From Citrus sinensis (Eukaryota > Streptophyta > Magnoliopsida > Sapindales > Rutaceae), in contig NC_068562.1 in NCBI RefSeq assembly GCF_022201045.2, forward strand, positions 8,166,001-8,230,000: a DNA stretch of 64,000 nt, given 5' to 3'. This document shows positions 12,802-25,255 of this stretch, piece by piece. A model generated the notes under the pieces. It saw only the letters and a list, made by a program, of their open reading frames with translations, made no database searches and had not been told where the DNA came from. Both the position numbers and the translations under genes were made by a program. Every line of letters begins with the position of its first letter. The stretch's first letter is position 1.

Positions 12802-13876
12802 ATGTCCCGGCCCCCCTACATCTCGAGATATCCAGATGAGCAATAAGCCAAAGAGCTTTACATTACAGATTGTGAAGATATTATTGCCACCGAGCTAATA
12901 TTGTTAGAAACAAATAAAAGAAAAGAAAAGGACATTACATGCATCCATCATTCCAGCTAATCTTTGCAAGCAAAGCGTGTTATTTTGGACTCCCTCTCGT
13001 TTACTTGTTTCTGGAAGCCCCTGCATAGACTGAAAAAAGTTCACAAATTATTCACATTATACTTATATAATACATATGCTTTGATCATATTACTAGTTAA
13101 TTAATGAAGTGGGAAGAATATGCATCAAATTAACAATTTTTTTTTTTGGTAAACTTAGGTGGAAAGTGGGACAACAAATCATTATATAAGAGTTTAAATT
13201 ATAAAGCATATGAGACTCAATTTGCTTCAAGAATCACCTCTAGCTTCTTTTTTGACATCTTTAATTTTTTTTTTTAAGACGCCCGAACTAATAATGGGTA
13301 TTGTTAAATTGACCATTTTACTGACTTTCACATAATTAATTAATGTGAACGGGCTCCGCACACTTGCTCCTAGTTCATTTAATTTGTTCGTAAAAGCATT
13401 ACATCTGAAAATTCAACGCAAGGCTCAAGCCATAATGTGTATGGAAAACATCGGAGGCAAATTATAATTAACGTGACCCACCATGCACAATCCACTCTCA
13501 AATATTCAAAGCTTTATCGCATATAGAATTTGAAGACCATGCTTGCATATATTATCTTACAATTGAATTAAATTTGATCTTTGTCTTCCAGCACAGCATC
13601 AATAATTGGTGGGTGCTTCCAAGCTGTATATATTAATTTTTCCCAACCGTTAATCACGGTTTTTTTATTATTCAAAAAGCATCAATTTCAAAAGAATTTA
13701 ATTATAGCCTTTAATCTGGCGATTCTTTTATTCATTATTATTATAATTTAAAGTATTTCTCGATGGACCTATTCACATGCTATCAATGACTTACAGATAA
13801 GAGACTTATTTCTTTCTTTTCTTTTTTGTTCTTTCTCTAATATAAATAGGCACTCACACTCTTAATATATGATATA

Positions 13877-14137
13877 GGATTTGTTTGAGATTAAGGTGTT
13901 ATGACTTTTAAGTTACAGTTGATGTGGGAAAAAAAGTATAGTTATGGAATAAAAATTAATAATATATAGTAAATATAAATTTTAAATAATAATTTTGATA
14001 AAATTATTAAATATATAATAAATTTTCTATTATACAAGTGAAAAATCATATTAATATGACTTCCAAACTACAGTAGTTAGTGTTTACCAAACACTTTAGT
14101 GAGTTACAGCTACTCAATCTCAATTTCAAACGCACCC
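13877..14137. mobile_element. MITE, hAT-like family (copy 1 of 2)
   Basis: A 261-bp AT-rich element whose left end GGATTTGTTTGAGATTAAGG is partly matched by the reverse complement of the right end, GGGTGCGTTTGAAATTGAGA. The interior (GGAATAAAAATTAATAATAT, then CCAAACTACAGTAGTTAGTG) is recognisably shared with 31704-31950. The target duplication is unclear. Confidence 0.6.
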
Positions 14138-14276
14138 ATAATTTAAATAATAATTAATCACAAATTGAAATTTTCTGTAATTATTTACCACGATTTAAAT
14201 TGACAATTTTAAGCAAATCAATAATGAATGTCACTTAGTTTCACGTTCTTAATTATGTATGCTTTGTTTAATTAAG

Positions 14277-14454
14277 TGAATAATGCTATTTTTCATAGAG
14301 TAGCACACAAGATTGCGCATGACCAATAAGATGGGGACACTTGTACGTAAAGACAATTAATAAAGTGGATGAGTTTGCTCTTTGGTGAATTTTTGTTATC
14401 TTAAGTCATTATGTTTAATTTTGTGTGTACTTCTATGTGCAAATAGCATTGCTC
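14277..14454. mobile_element. MITE of 178 bp with 8-bp target-site duplication
   Basis: Terminal repeats of about 30 bp: GAATAATGCTATTTTTCATA on the left and GAGCAATGCTATTTGCACAT as reverse complement of the right, both continuing into ACACACA-type sequence. TAATTAAG flanks it at 14269-14276 and 14455-14462. With one mismatch the duplication can be read as 9 bp (TAATTAAGT/TAATTAAGC), so a Mutator-type origin is possible. Confidence 0.75.
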
Positions 14455-14830
14455 TAATTAAGCTCCCAACAAATAGATAGCTTAATTTTGGTTGGGTTGC
14501 ATTCATAATTGCGCGGGTGCTCCTCAATAGAGGAATAAGAAAATAAAATTAAGGTGGTTATACATTAGAAGACTCACTTTGGAGTCTTTGGTAAGGAAAT
14601 TAAAGAAAAAGAGAAATACTACTTTATTATATTCCTAATTAACTAACAATTTATGAGTTGAATTTGTGAGCATCTCCTCCCTTTAACTCTAAGGTGGATG
14701 ATTCGAGCCTCTATAGTGGTTGTAGAGTGATTTATTATGTTTGGATTCAGTTGTATTCTTTAGGTTTGGGAGGCAAATCAAATTGTTTCATATAATTTAC
14801 CATATAAGTTTAATTGAGTGTTTTTCAAAT

Positions 14831-15032
14831 GAGTAATGATACAGCCACAAACTCTTGTACAAACTTATTTTGTACAAACTGACGTGGCATTAATTCATTG
14901 GTTGAATGAAAATATAAATGAATAAAAATAAATCATGTGGGCCAAGTGATATTTAATTCAACCAATCTTCTCATGCCACATCAGTTTGTACAAAATAAGT
15001 TTGTACAAGAGTTTGTGGCTGAATCATTACTC
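14831..15032. mobile_element. MITE, Mutator-like, with perfect 9-bp target-site duplication (copy 2)
   Basis: A 202-bp element of the same family as 3686-3888. The termini GAGTAATGATACAGCCACAA and, from the right, GAGTAATGATTCAGCCACAA extend through ACTCTTGTACAAACTTATTT, so the terminal repeats exceed 45 bp. TTTTCAAAT flanks it at 14822-14830 and 15033-15041. Better-preserved ends than copy 1 suggest a younger insertion. Confidence 0.93.
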
Positions 15033-15908
15033 TTTTCAAATAGCTTTATTTAGCTAGTCACCGGAGTTCAAATGTTATCAAATCAAATCAGACTTTGCTC
15101 AGCCCTCTATTCTTTTGAAATAAACGTAAAAAATAAAAAATAAAAAAAACGGTATGATAAAATTGATTTTAATGTTCTTACATTACTGTGTTTATTTATG
15201 GTTAACAAAGTTTAAGACAATTGGTAAATTTTAGACCTACTTGTTACCACATTCACATATAATGGAGACAAGCCTGATATAATTAATTATAAAAAAAAAG
15301 TAAGAATAATTATAGACATTTCATTTTTTTATTCCAATTGTTATATAAAATAATGTGTTATTCATTAAGTGGTTAATAATTATTTACAAAATTCAAGTGA
15401 ATTAATTGGATTATCTCAATAAATGCCGCATTATTTTGATATGTTTTTAGGATAAAAAAATTAGAATATGTAGCACTACTAAAAAAGTAATCAACCAAAA
15501 AAAAGTGGATTTAAACAATAGTTTCCACCATATTTCACTCTTCTTTCTTTATTTTATTTTAATTTTTTAATGTTCCCTTCAGGCTGTTAATAGCAAAAAT
15601 TGATGAACTGCCAAAAACGAAAACAAGCTTTAACAATCAAATTTAAATATTTAATGGCGGCGACAAGAACAATTTTTTTAATGGAAATGGCAAAGTTGAA
15701 ATTTCATTGCAGATAAGCAATGGGCCTAAGTACGTTAATAAATTCATTTTTGGGCTTCGAATTACAAAACCAGGCCGAAATTGAGACGAGGCCCAAATTA
15801 AAACGTCGTCGTTTACTTTGGATGCAATACAACCGGCAAAACCTCTACTCTCTGCCTCTTTTCTTTTCGCGCCTAGGTTTTCTGAACTAGAAGCAGCTGC
15901 AAAACTAG

Positions 15909-16460
15909 GTACGCTTGTTTTGCTTCTGATTTTTACCGCTTTATCAACAAATGTAAGTAAACTATCAATCTGGGTTCTTCAATAAAAAATTATTTCTGTA
16001 GCAACTTTCCAAAGTGTTCAGTTACTTAAGCCTACTCGTAATCAACAACAAAAAAAGGGGGGGGGGAGAGAAATTTATGCTTCAAGCTTTGTATTAGATG
16101 AAAATTTCATTTAGGTTTGTATTAAATATCTTTTATAATCTTATTTGTATAGCTCATCCAGTTCTTAGTGTTGAGGTGGTCTTTTGTAAGGTGATTATTT
16201 ATTTAAACATTCTTACTTGAAGTATTTTATGCGTATCGTTAGTTTAAGGCTTTTCTTTTTCCCCTGTTTTTCTGAGTTTGAATTCAGCCCTTAAGCAAAC
16301 AACAACAAGAAGAAGGAATTCAGGAGGGTTTGTTCTTATAAAAAAAAGCGGGAAAAAATGGAGGATTTGTTATTTGTTTTTATTAGTATGCTCAAATTGC
16401 TTAGGTTAACTTTTCATTTCAAATATTTGTTGTGATAGTGGATGGATTCTCTTCTTGTAG
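15909..16460 (+). other. Probable 5'-UTR intron of APUM23
   Basis: Donor ACTAG|GTACGC at 15909 and acceptor CTTGTAG ending at 16460, between a CT-rich leader at about 15840-15908 and the first coding exon. No long open frame crosses it. Confidence 0.55.
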
Positions 16461-16495
16461 GTTAATTGAGGGCAAGTGTTTTTGGGAGGGTGCTC

Positions 16496-19400
16496 ATGGT
16501 TGCTGTTGGCTTAAAAGGTTTACCATCTAGTAGGCAGAGACTCTGTGATTTGGTTGAGGATAGCTTGATGGGCGGAGATGATAAATCATATAAACCAGGT
16601 AGAAAGAAAAAGGGCCTAAATAGAAAGGCCAAGAAAGAAAGTTTTGGTTTTGATGCTGATAATTCGAATAAAAATTCATCTGGTCACGGGGCTGATGGGA
16701 GTGCGAGTGCTAGAAAATCTTGGAAACATCAAAATGCATCAGACCCGAAAACCTCGGTTGTCAGGTACAGCACTTGTTAACTTCAATTGATTAAGATTTT
16801 ATTTGTTCTAAGTTTTCCCCAGATTATGACTAAAGTTTGGAGAATAAACAACGTGCTCATTTGTTTCCCCTTCTTTTTAAATTATGTTGAATAACCATCT
16901 CTGGTGGTGACTGATATAAGCATTATGCAACTTTAATGTGCTTTGTAGGAAACAGGTTGACCCTGATTTAGCAAAATACTTTGCAGAAATTTCTAATCTT
17001 TTTGAAAGTAATGAGGTTGACTTGGAAGAGCGATCTGTTTTATGTCGTAATGCTCTTGAGGAAACTAGAGGGAAAGAATTAGAACTTGCAACTGATTACA
17101 TCATAAGTCACACTTTGCAAACTCTACTTGAAGGCTGTGATGTGGATCATCTTTGTAGTTTCCTCCGAGGCTGTGCAAAGGTCTTTCCCGCTATTGCTAT
17201 GGATAGATCTGGTTCTCATGTGGCTGAGACAGCTCTCAAGTCTTTAGCTATGCATCTTCAAGATGAACATGCCCACTCCATAATTGAAGAGACTCTAAAA
17301 TCGATATGCAAGGTATCAAGTATTAGACACGTTTTGTATCAGGATAAGTTTTGGGTTGTAACATGCAAGGAAAAGTCATTGATATCTTTACTGTCAGTTA
17401 AAGTTATGCGTTTTAAATAGTATGTTTCTGCTTAGGTTTTTCTCTTCTTTTTTTAATTAAATTAAATTTTTTTCTTTTTGCTTTTGGTTCTTGGCAGGTG
17501 ATTGTAGCCAATCCTGTTGATGTGATGTGTAATTGCTATGGATCTCATGTTCTCCGGAGTCTTCTTTGTTTATGCAGAGGGGCACCTTTGGATTCCTCTG
17601 ATTTTCATCGAGCAAAGCCATCACAAATTTTAGCAGAGCGGTTGAATTTGGATGCATCTCAATCAAATAGAAACAATTTATCATATCACCACCCAGTGTT
17701 TTCGGAATTATCAAAGTTCCTTATATCAGGGATCTTAGCAAGTTCCAGAAAAGACCTGAGGACCCTGCAAACTGATCAGTACAGCAGTTTAGTTTTGCAG
17801 GTATGTTTGAATCACCCACTTATTGCCTTTGTTTTCTTCATTTCAACTCAGTATAGTATTCATAAGAAGGTGTATTGGTTTGATTAGCATTTTCTTTCTC
17901 TTGGCAGACGGCTTTGAGGTTGTTAGTGGGGAATGATCCAGAGTTGTTGCAGATAATTTCCATCCTTCTTGGCTCCAATAAAGAGAATGTAGTGGAAGGG
18001 AACTTCATACCAATGACTGTAGTGCATGATGTACTAAATTTGACGAAAGAAACTGCATATAGCCATTTAATGGAGGTAAGAAACTTGCTAATGGGTTGTG
18101 CCTCTATGCTTGGAAATTCCATTTTCCGTTGTTTTCCTGTTCGTCTGCCCTCTCCAACACCCTTTCCCCCACTTTTCTGTTTTCCATTTGTTGTTGTGAT
18201 TGTTGTTGTTTTGAGGGGGCGGGTGTTGACGTTGCAGCTGGTTGATGTTTATAGGTAGAAATTTTCCATCATTCCCATCAGCATTTATAAGTAGAAGAGT
18301 ACCTTAAGACCAAATTAGTATGTGACAATGGTACATTAAGCACAGTGATTCTCCTATATCCTGAATTGTTAAGGGACATGAATCTTCAATTAAACATGTA
18401 GAGTGTGGACACATCCGGTTCCCACCTTAATAAACTTAACTTCCTCCTTTTTATAAATACTCTTTACAGTCAAAAAGATATTTCAAATTTATCTTATTTC
18501 AGGTTTATGACTTAAATGATTAGGTAATGTTTATGTAAATATTATAGTGATTGGATACTCATACTTCATGAGCTATGCAATCCTGTCATATATTTGTAAA
18601 TTATGGTAGCTTTTCTCATTTTAAATTATGTTAAATTTTATTAAATTTGCAGGTGATTTTGGAAGTGGCTCCTCAAAGCTTGTATGATGAAATGTTCACG
18701 AAAGTCTTCAGAAACTCACTGTTTGATCTGTCGTCACATCATTGTGCAAACTTCGTTGTTCAAGCATTAGTTTCCCATGCAAGAGATCAAGATCAAGTAA
18801 GTTCTCTGTGATATCATTTACACACTTGTACTTTTTAGGTCTTTAAAAAGTCTTGCATTTCTTGCCTCTTGCTATGATGAAGATATACCATTGGTAGTTC
18901 TATATGGTTTTCGTTTTTCTTCAAATTATATTTCCTTCAACTTGTTATATGACTTCTACTGCCATTTTTCTTTTTCAGCCACCTTGAAATTTTAATTGTG
19001 TATGTCCCGCCAAAACTTCTTGTTTTCTGAATTCCTATAAAATTTCTTTTCTTCATTGTTTCTACTAGATGGCATTGATCTGGGAGGAACTTGGTGGTAA
19101 ATTTAGGGAACTTCTCGAAATGGGAAGGTCAGGAGTTGTTGCTGCTCTTATTGCAGCATCTCAAAGGCTCCACACCCATGAGCGTAAGGTATATTATTTA
19201 CACCCGCCATTTCATGTTTGTTATCATGCACTAACATTTTATTTAGAATTCTGAAATAGTACAACTTGACAATAGATTTACAGATCTTACTTATAAGATC
19301 TTTTGAATCCATCAGTTAAGAAGAACCTTGAAAATGTATTAACCTCACAATGGGCCTTCTGTAGGCGCGAGCTCAAATCACGATAACGATGGTTAAGTTT

Positions 19401-21756
19401 TGTTTACTTGTTTGGCAGTGTTGTGAGGCTCTTGCTGCTGCAGTATCTTCAACGAATGTGTCTCCAAGATGCATTGTGCCCGGGATACTGTTTCTTGAGA
19501 GTTACTTTAGCTGTGAAGATAAATCAAATTGGAACTGGCCTAAAGGCATAAAGATACAAATCATTGGTTCTCTGATTCTGCAGGCAGTCTTTAGATTTCC
19601 AAGTGTATGCTTACCCCTTCTTCCTGTTTTTCATAGTAGCTTGATTTTATCTCGGAACACATTTGGTTGCCATAAATATAAAAATTCAATATCGACTTCA
19701 ATATTCCTCATATCTTGTGTTTCTATTACCCAGGAATTCATACAGCCATATGTTACCAGTATTACATCCATGGAGGCTGACCATGTCCTTGAAGCAGCAA
19801 AAGATGCAGCGGGAGCACGGGTTATTGAAGCTTATCTAAGTTCAAAGGTTTCTGCAAAACAGAAACACAGAGTAGTTCTGAAGTATGTCATGCTACTTTA
19901 TTTGGTCATTTTATTTCTTTTAGAAATTTCTATATATGCTTATTTTGTATGCAATTCTTGTTGAGCACACTTTATCAAGAAGATTGTATAAAGTACGACT
20001 TGATCTGCTAGAAAACCACATAATACTTAATATCAAACTGCAAATTGATCAGGCAACATATTGCAACCTGTTGTAAACTAGTTATGCATGTCCAGATGCA
20101 TGTAGGGCAGGAGGTAACATTAGCTACTTTTCAGGTGTTCTTAACATATCTGGCTTCTCAGCATTTGTTGTTTTTAACCCTACCTGGCCTTGCTGTAGCC
20201 ACCATAGGTTGCTTTTGGAAAGTTGGATGTCGAGTACATGTCAACTACAAAGAACTAAATAGGATTTAAGTCAAAACTAATTGAATACATATATTTTGCT
20301 TTCTTGCTTCTCTTCTTTTGAACACATACATGTTCTCACTTATATTATTCCTTAATAATGTGATTTGGGGAGGATTCAATCCAAGAGGAATTGGTATTTC
20401 TTGACCAGTGATAGCAATCTTTAGACTCTTAGGCTGTCATATGACGTGCCAGAAGCATTTCTTCCACACTCTAACCAGCAACAAAGACAAGGATCAGTGG
20501 GAAATATCTGTTCATATACTTAAAGTAGTCAAAGACACAAGATCTGATGCCTTCAATATAATATATCTTCACTTCTTTGTCTCACCATGTCAGTAAATCT
20601 CATTTCTTTTTTTCCTCAGAATGTTTTGTGTGCGAAAATAAAATTAACTGAGAAGATTCACACCACTAATATCTCCCACTAAGCAGCTTACTCATACTTG
20701 ATAATATGTTACTTTATTCTGGTCAGGAGGTCTTAATCTGGCTGTGATATTTCAGATATCATGCACTTCTGGAATTCAATATAGATTTCTTTTCTAGAAA
20801 TATTTTTTTACTGAAGTTTGCTGCTGGCTTACTTCTAACTTTTTGTTTTATTTTGATTTCTCTGAAGGCTAAAGGGGCACTTTGGAGAGCTTTCTGTACA
20901 CCCTTCCGGCTCATTTACCGTGGAAAGGTGCTTTACTGCTAGTAGTCTGTCTTTAAGAGAGACCATAGCATCTGAGCTGTCAGCTGTGCGAAATGCGCTA
21001 TCTAAGACAAAACAAGGCCCTCATCTCATAAGGAAACTAGACATTGATGGGTGAGATATAATTCTATATATACTGTTAATGCTTTTTCTTAACATTTTGT
21101 CTGTCTGTAAATTGTGCTAGATCTCATGATAGAAATTCTTGCCTATCCCCATATTTCCCCACAAACATGTAGGAATTACTTTTTACTTGGGATGCAATAT
21201 TTAGCTCTTTTTGAGAGTTTAGTTCTAATGATCCATTGTTGTTTGCGGTCTTTTTACATGTTGCGTTTGCTTTACCAACAGATTTACTGCCCGACCTGAT
21301 CAATGGAGGTTGAAGCAAAGTGCAAAGCAATTAACTTACAAAGAATTTTATTCCACATTTGGCTCTAATGATACTAAATCATCCAGAAAGGACTCCTTCC
21401 TTGCTGATTCATCCAAGCAGACATCGAACTCCCAAGGAATTAAAAACATGAGGAAAGAGATTGATAATTGCCTTGATTCAACTGCACTATTATTGGGCAA
21501 GTCAGGCTTGAAGCGCTGCTCAGAAAAAGAGGAACATCGTGGTGAGAAATATGCCAAACATGTCATGGTTGATGATATCTCAAAACGAAAAAACAAGAAG
21601 AAAAATAAAAAGAATCAAGTTGCTTCAGAGTACACTGGTCCATCTAGTAAAGGTGCGGAAATTGCAGCCAAACCCTTCCTCTCTACAGATAAAACAGCAA
21701 AGAAACGGAACAGAAGCAATAGGCCATCAAAGGCTTCAAAGAAGTTGAAACCGTGA
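16496..21756 (+). CDS. APUM23: Pumilio homolog 23 (nucleolar Puf/NOP9-type RNA-binding protein), complete, ten exons
   Basis: Coding exons: 16496-16764, 16949-17312, 17498-17800, 17908-18075, 18653-18796, 19069-19188, 19419-19604, 19734-19882, 20868-21050, 21282-21756. They total 2361 bases, 786 residues. The protein resembles APUM23, a nucleolar Puf protein of the NOP9 group required for processing of 35S pre-rRNA; this is family knowledge. A basic N-terminus (GRKKKGLNRKAKK, about 38-50) is followed by degenerate Puf repeats (MDRSGSHVAETALKSL, NCYGSHVLRSLLCL, SSHHCANFVVQALV, DAAGARVIEAYLSS, HPSGSFTVERCF), and a lysine-rich C-terminal tail (KRKNKKKNKKNQ; end KASKKLKP) that fits nucleolar localisation. 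Length is close to the Arabidopsis protein (about 750). The start is the ATG at 16496; an in-frame TTG upstream is ignored. All junctions are GT-AG with frame preserved. Confidence 0.95.
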
Positions 21757-22282
21757 AGGTTTTTATCCTTTGGGAGTTAGCGAGACATGACTGAAGCTGC
21801 ATAAAGCTGTAACTGTAACTTATTTGTAGAGTTTCATTAAGCGACAAAAGGGATATGTTTTGTTGTCACATTTTGTTTAGTTTTGGTATGTTGAAATTTT
21901 GTTTTGGTTGGAATGTATGAAACCTTTCAAACACAGATGGAATATTCATTTTTCCATACATTCAAAATTTATACATTTACATTCAACAACAAAACCCAAC
22001 AGCTTGTGGTAGCAAAACTTGACAATGGATTGTACATATTGCAATGCATCATTCTACATGTGGCCCTCCTATTATAGAATCTACTGAACATCAAGAAACA
22101 ATATAGTAACGAATGAAAAAAGAACACTGAACGCTGTAAAACGCTAGTTACTGTCTGTTGCTATTTCTACTTCTTCCTCTTCTATGAATGATTGAACCTG
22201 GCACAAGAAAACACACTTAACTAAAGTCAATCATGGAAAAGCTGCTGAGTGTTGAAAGGCATGAAACTGCTGGTGTGAGAAG
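21757..22282. other. Convergent 3' region between APUM23 and the CLE-like gene
   Basis: Contains the 3' UTRs of the two convergent genes and no further gene. Confidence 0.7.
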
Positions 22283-22522
22283 TTACTTGTTCTGCGTCGG
22301 ATTCGGACCGCTACGTGGAATTTTTCTGAAGCTTGAGTCAACATGCTTAAAAGGATGCTTCTTGTCTCCATGCAGATCCTTGATAGCTTGAGAAGTTGAA
22401 GCCATGGTTGATTGTACTTGTGCTAGTGGACGAGCCTCTGCTTGAGCTTTGCTAAGCAAAGTTGATAGAACTAGTGAAAGCAGAAAAACAGCAACTGCCA
22501 ATGCTGTTGAGTAAGCCTTCAT
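22283..22522 (-). CDS. Small secreted peptide precursor, CLE-like
   Basis: A 79-residue intronless precursor: a hydrophobic signal peptide (about 1-28, ending KAQA|EARP), a variable middle, and a conserved-looking end, SSFRKIPRSGPNPTQNK. SGPNP followed by a terminal Asn two residues later is the core of CLE dodecapeptides (consensus R-x-V-P-x-G-P-N-P-x-x-N), which are cut from such precursors and read by LRR receptor kinases in meristem and vascular control. Here one extra residue lies between the Ile-Pro and the Gly (IPRSGPNP rather than VPSGPNP), and the Asn is followed by a final Lys. That makes the family call tentative; an IDA/PIP-type signalling peptide is the main alternative. Precursor size and architecture fit either. 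The ATG at 22522 is the only start preceding the signal peptide. Confidence 0.6.
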   Translation of the reverse strand: MKAYSTALAVAVFLLSLVLSTLLSKAQAEARPLAQVQSTMASTSQAIKDLHGDKKHPFKHVDSSFRKIPRSGPNPTQNK

Positions 22523-22940
22523 TGTTGTGCTTTGGGTCTTGTGTTAGTGTTTTCTTTGAAAGTGCTTGTTGCTTTGGTGAATAAAAAGTGCTTTCCAAGC
22601 TGATGTGTTGATTAAAAATGGAAATGGGTTTATGGTTTAGCGATGATTTGTTGCACTTATAAGCTGGAAAAATCCAGTTTTGGGATCTGAAATCAGTAGG
22701 ATCATGTGCTTTGTGTTTGACTGTCACTTATTGTTGGCAACTCTTTGACTGTAAGATTTTCGTAAGAAGTGATGATATTTTTCTAGATGGGGTCATGTGA
22801 TGACGCACGTGATTTTGATATTGATACTTTTGGGGAACCGAAAATGTTAATAATATAATGCAGCTGAAGCAGAGTTCCAAGGCCAGTGTTGGATCCCAAG
22901 TCCAGAAAATGTTTAGAAAAAAACAGCTGGTGTTTCAGAC

Positions 22941-23183
22941 TCAAATTGAGACTCTTATCAAGAACACGATGGATGTTTGTTTGTCAAAGTCAAAAAAATG
23001 CTTTCTCATGTGATGATGACTGAGCTGCTTTTCTGCTCCATTGGTCGAGTGCTCTCTTTTATTCAGCTGCTGATTGGGTGATGGTTCACAAAGCATCATC
23101 ATAAGCTGGCCTGGCAGTAGCATAACCAAAATTACAAATATGCAGGGGGATAACAATTGGCTCATTTTTATGATTGTACCCAA
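22941..23183 (-). CDS. Possible small secreted protein, 80 residues
   Basis: Open frame starting at 23183. After a short polar start comes a strongly hydrophobic stretch (about residues 10-32, SPCIFVILVMLLPGQ) resembling a signal peptide, then a polar His/Lys-rich tail (HHHMRKHFFDFDK) with no family I recognise. It lies about 420 bp upstream of the CLE-like gene on the same strand. It could be a peptide precursor, the first exon of a split gene, or chance. Confidence 0.25.
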   Translation of the reverse strand: MGTIIKMSQLLSPCIFVILVMLLPGQLMMMLCEPSPNQQLNKREHSTNGAEKQLSHHHMRKHFFDFDKQTSIVFLIRVSI

Positions 23184-23446
23184 AAGAAGTAAAGAAAATG
23201 TAGATAGTATGCCTGATCTCTTGTATCTTTTAAGGATGCCTAGTAAGATTTCTTAGAGTTTGACTTGTATGGATATTTTGGTACATAAATCAAACTTATT
23301 AATTAGGCAGGCATTCATTTATTTGTTAGATGGAGATGTAAATCATTGTTAGTGTTTCGTGTTGGGTTTGTGTTGTAACTATTGAAATATTAGCTCAACA
23401 TGACCTATTAACTCAATAAACTTATCTTTAATCTACATTATTGTAT

Positions 23447-24460
23447 AAAAACCATATATTTAAACATTACTTATTATTGTCGCTATTGTGATAATTGTAA
23501 ATCATGTTTGATATTATAGATAGATCACCTTATATTTACTTAAATATGAGTTCTTCTAATAGTTAAAATTTGATAAAATAAACCTTCGTGAGAGGGGAAA
23601 CTAATTTAATTTTCTAGATACATTATCCTTAATTAGTAGAAGCTTGATCATAAGAGGTAGAATAACAAGAAAAATGGAGCTATCATCGTCAATTCCTACT
23701 AAAATAGTAATAATTACTTTTATTTTGAAAGGAATTATAATAATTTAATATGGGTAATAACATCTTATTTCGTCACTTCTTAAAACATATTTTATGAGAA
23801 CATAATTTATTTATTTATATTGAAAACCCTGTTTAAATGACTAAAATGTCCTTTCATTTCAAGTTACATCACTTGAAATGGTTGCCTTATTAGTTAATAA
23901 TTATTATACTTCTTATTCTTGGTTTAATAGTATGTGTCTGTTGTCTAACACTTGTCTAATTCTTGTTCTTTTGATGTTTCAGATTATGTTTTGGAGGGAA
24001 GTAATGGGACACCTTTTGCAGGTTAGTTGTGTATGCTTTCAATGCAATTTTCTCTTAATGCTGTTTGCCTTGATTTAGTCTCTGAGATCATTTTGATGAT
24101 TCTGATGCTGGAATTCTTTTGGTTATTACAATTAGGTGGATACTACTATGGAAAGATCAAGTTTCCTCCCGAGTATCCATATAAACCTCCTGGAATCCTG
24201 TATGTGCTCAGCTGTTAGCTGTTACCTCACTTGTAACAATTATAAATATTATTGTTGGAGTACATTTTACTTTCTTGTAGCATGATCACTCCCAATGGGC
24301 GGTTCATGACACAAAAGAAACTCTGCTTGTCTATGAGTGACTGTAAGTATATTGGATTATAATCGATATAGAATTATTTGGCAATCTATGGATATACATT
24401 GGAGTTTTCTGTGATCTTGTCATTTTGCAGTTCATCCTGAAAGTTGGAACCCTATGTGGT
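23447..24460 (+). pseudogene. Truncated copy of the UBC34 locus (exons 3-6 only)
   Basis: The segment matches, in the same orientation, three separate parts of the 40-44 kb region: 23447-23721 to 40047-40352, 23713-23907 to 41436-41625, and about 23910-24460 to about 43689-44271. The last block holds UBC34 exons 3 (23983-24021), 4 (24136-24199), 5 (24281-24342) and the first 30 bases of exon 6 (from 24431), with splice sites intact. Similarity stops abruptly at about 24460. It lacks exons 1, 2 and 7-9, including the region coding for the membrane anchor, so it cannot make a working E2. Confidence 0.93.
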
Positions 24461-25199
24461 TCCACGTGTCGATTTCGTGTTAATACTTGAAGCTTCTCCT
24501 TGTTCTTTGGACAAGGATTTGAATTCACGGGGAGCCGCTAGGTGGTAGGCACAAAATTTCACTTAAAACAAGAGACACCAAAGACAATATGAATGTCGTT
24601 GTCCTGCTACAGCAGCCAGGTGATTAAGGTAATGAATGAGTTAAGAGATGGGAATGAGATTGTGATGTTTGTTTATTAGCTAGCATAAAAACCTTCTAAT
24701 TAAAAGCTAAACATGCACGACTAATGCAAACGAATTAACTTTATGCTGACGTGACTTAACATGAATTCAATTCATCTTCATGGATGCATAAGATATTTGT
24801 ATTCTTTAGCAGGTTTGTGTACAAAGGGTTGCTGCCATGTATCCGTATAAGAGGATTCGAACTTAGTGATGATATAAAAACTGAAAAACCCTAGTTATAG
24901 TAAATAAAGTGAAATGGGTTTGTGAGTTTGTTGACTGAAGCAAGCAAGATCAAGAAGATGGAGTAATGGGGGAATAGAAACAGTGGATGCAGGAACGGAT
25001 GTGCATGAAAAATGGAACATTGAACACGCACACCAAAGCAAATGCCGGATGGCCGCTGCCCTAAAACCTCTTGTGTTACTGGAAGTAAGATAACATTGAT
25101 CACAAAAATAAAATTTGAAAAAAAATCAGAGAAAAAGAAAAAAGATTGTTTCTCTCTCTATCTCTCTCTTTAATCTTTATGTATGTGGTGCAACAATCT

Positions 25200-25255
25200 C
25201 TTTTCCTTTATCAAATTTACCCTAAGCTCTTGCTCTCTCTCTCTCTCTCTCAAGC
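25200..25255. repeat. CT-rich microsatellites before the WIP pseudogene
   Basis: A CTCTCTCT tract ends at about 25250 and a shorter one lies near 25150-25170. In an intact gene this would fall in the promoter or leader. Confidence 0.8.

Noticed and set aside
14640..14735. B-box-like GATTCGAGCCT suggesting a SINE or tRNA
   Set aside because: No A box at the right spacing, no cloverleaf and no poly-A.
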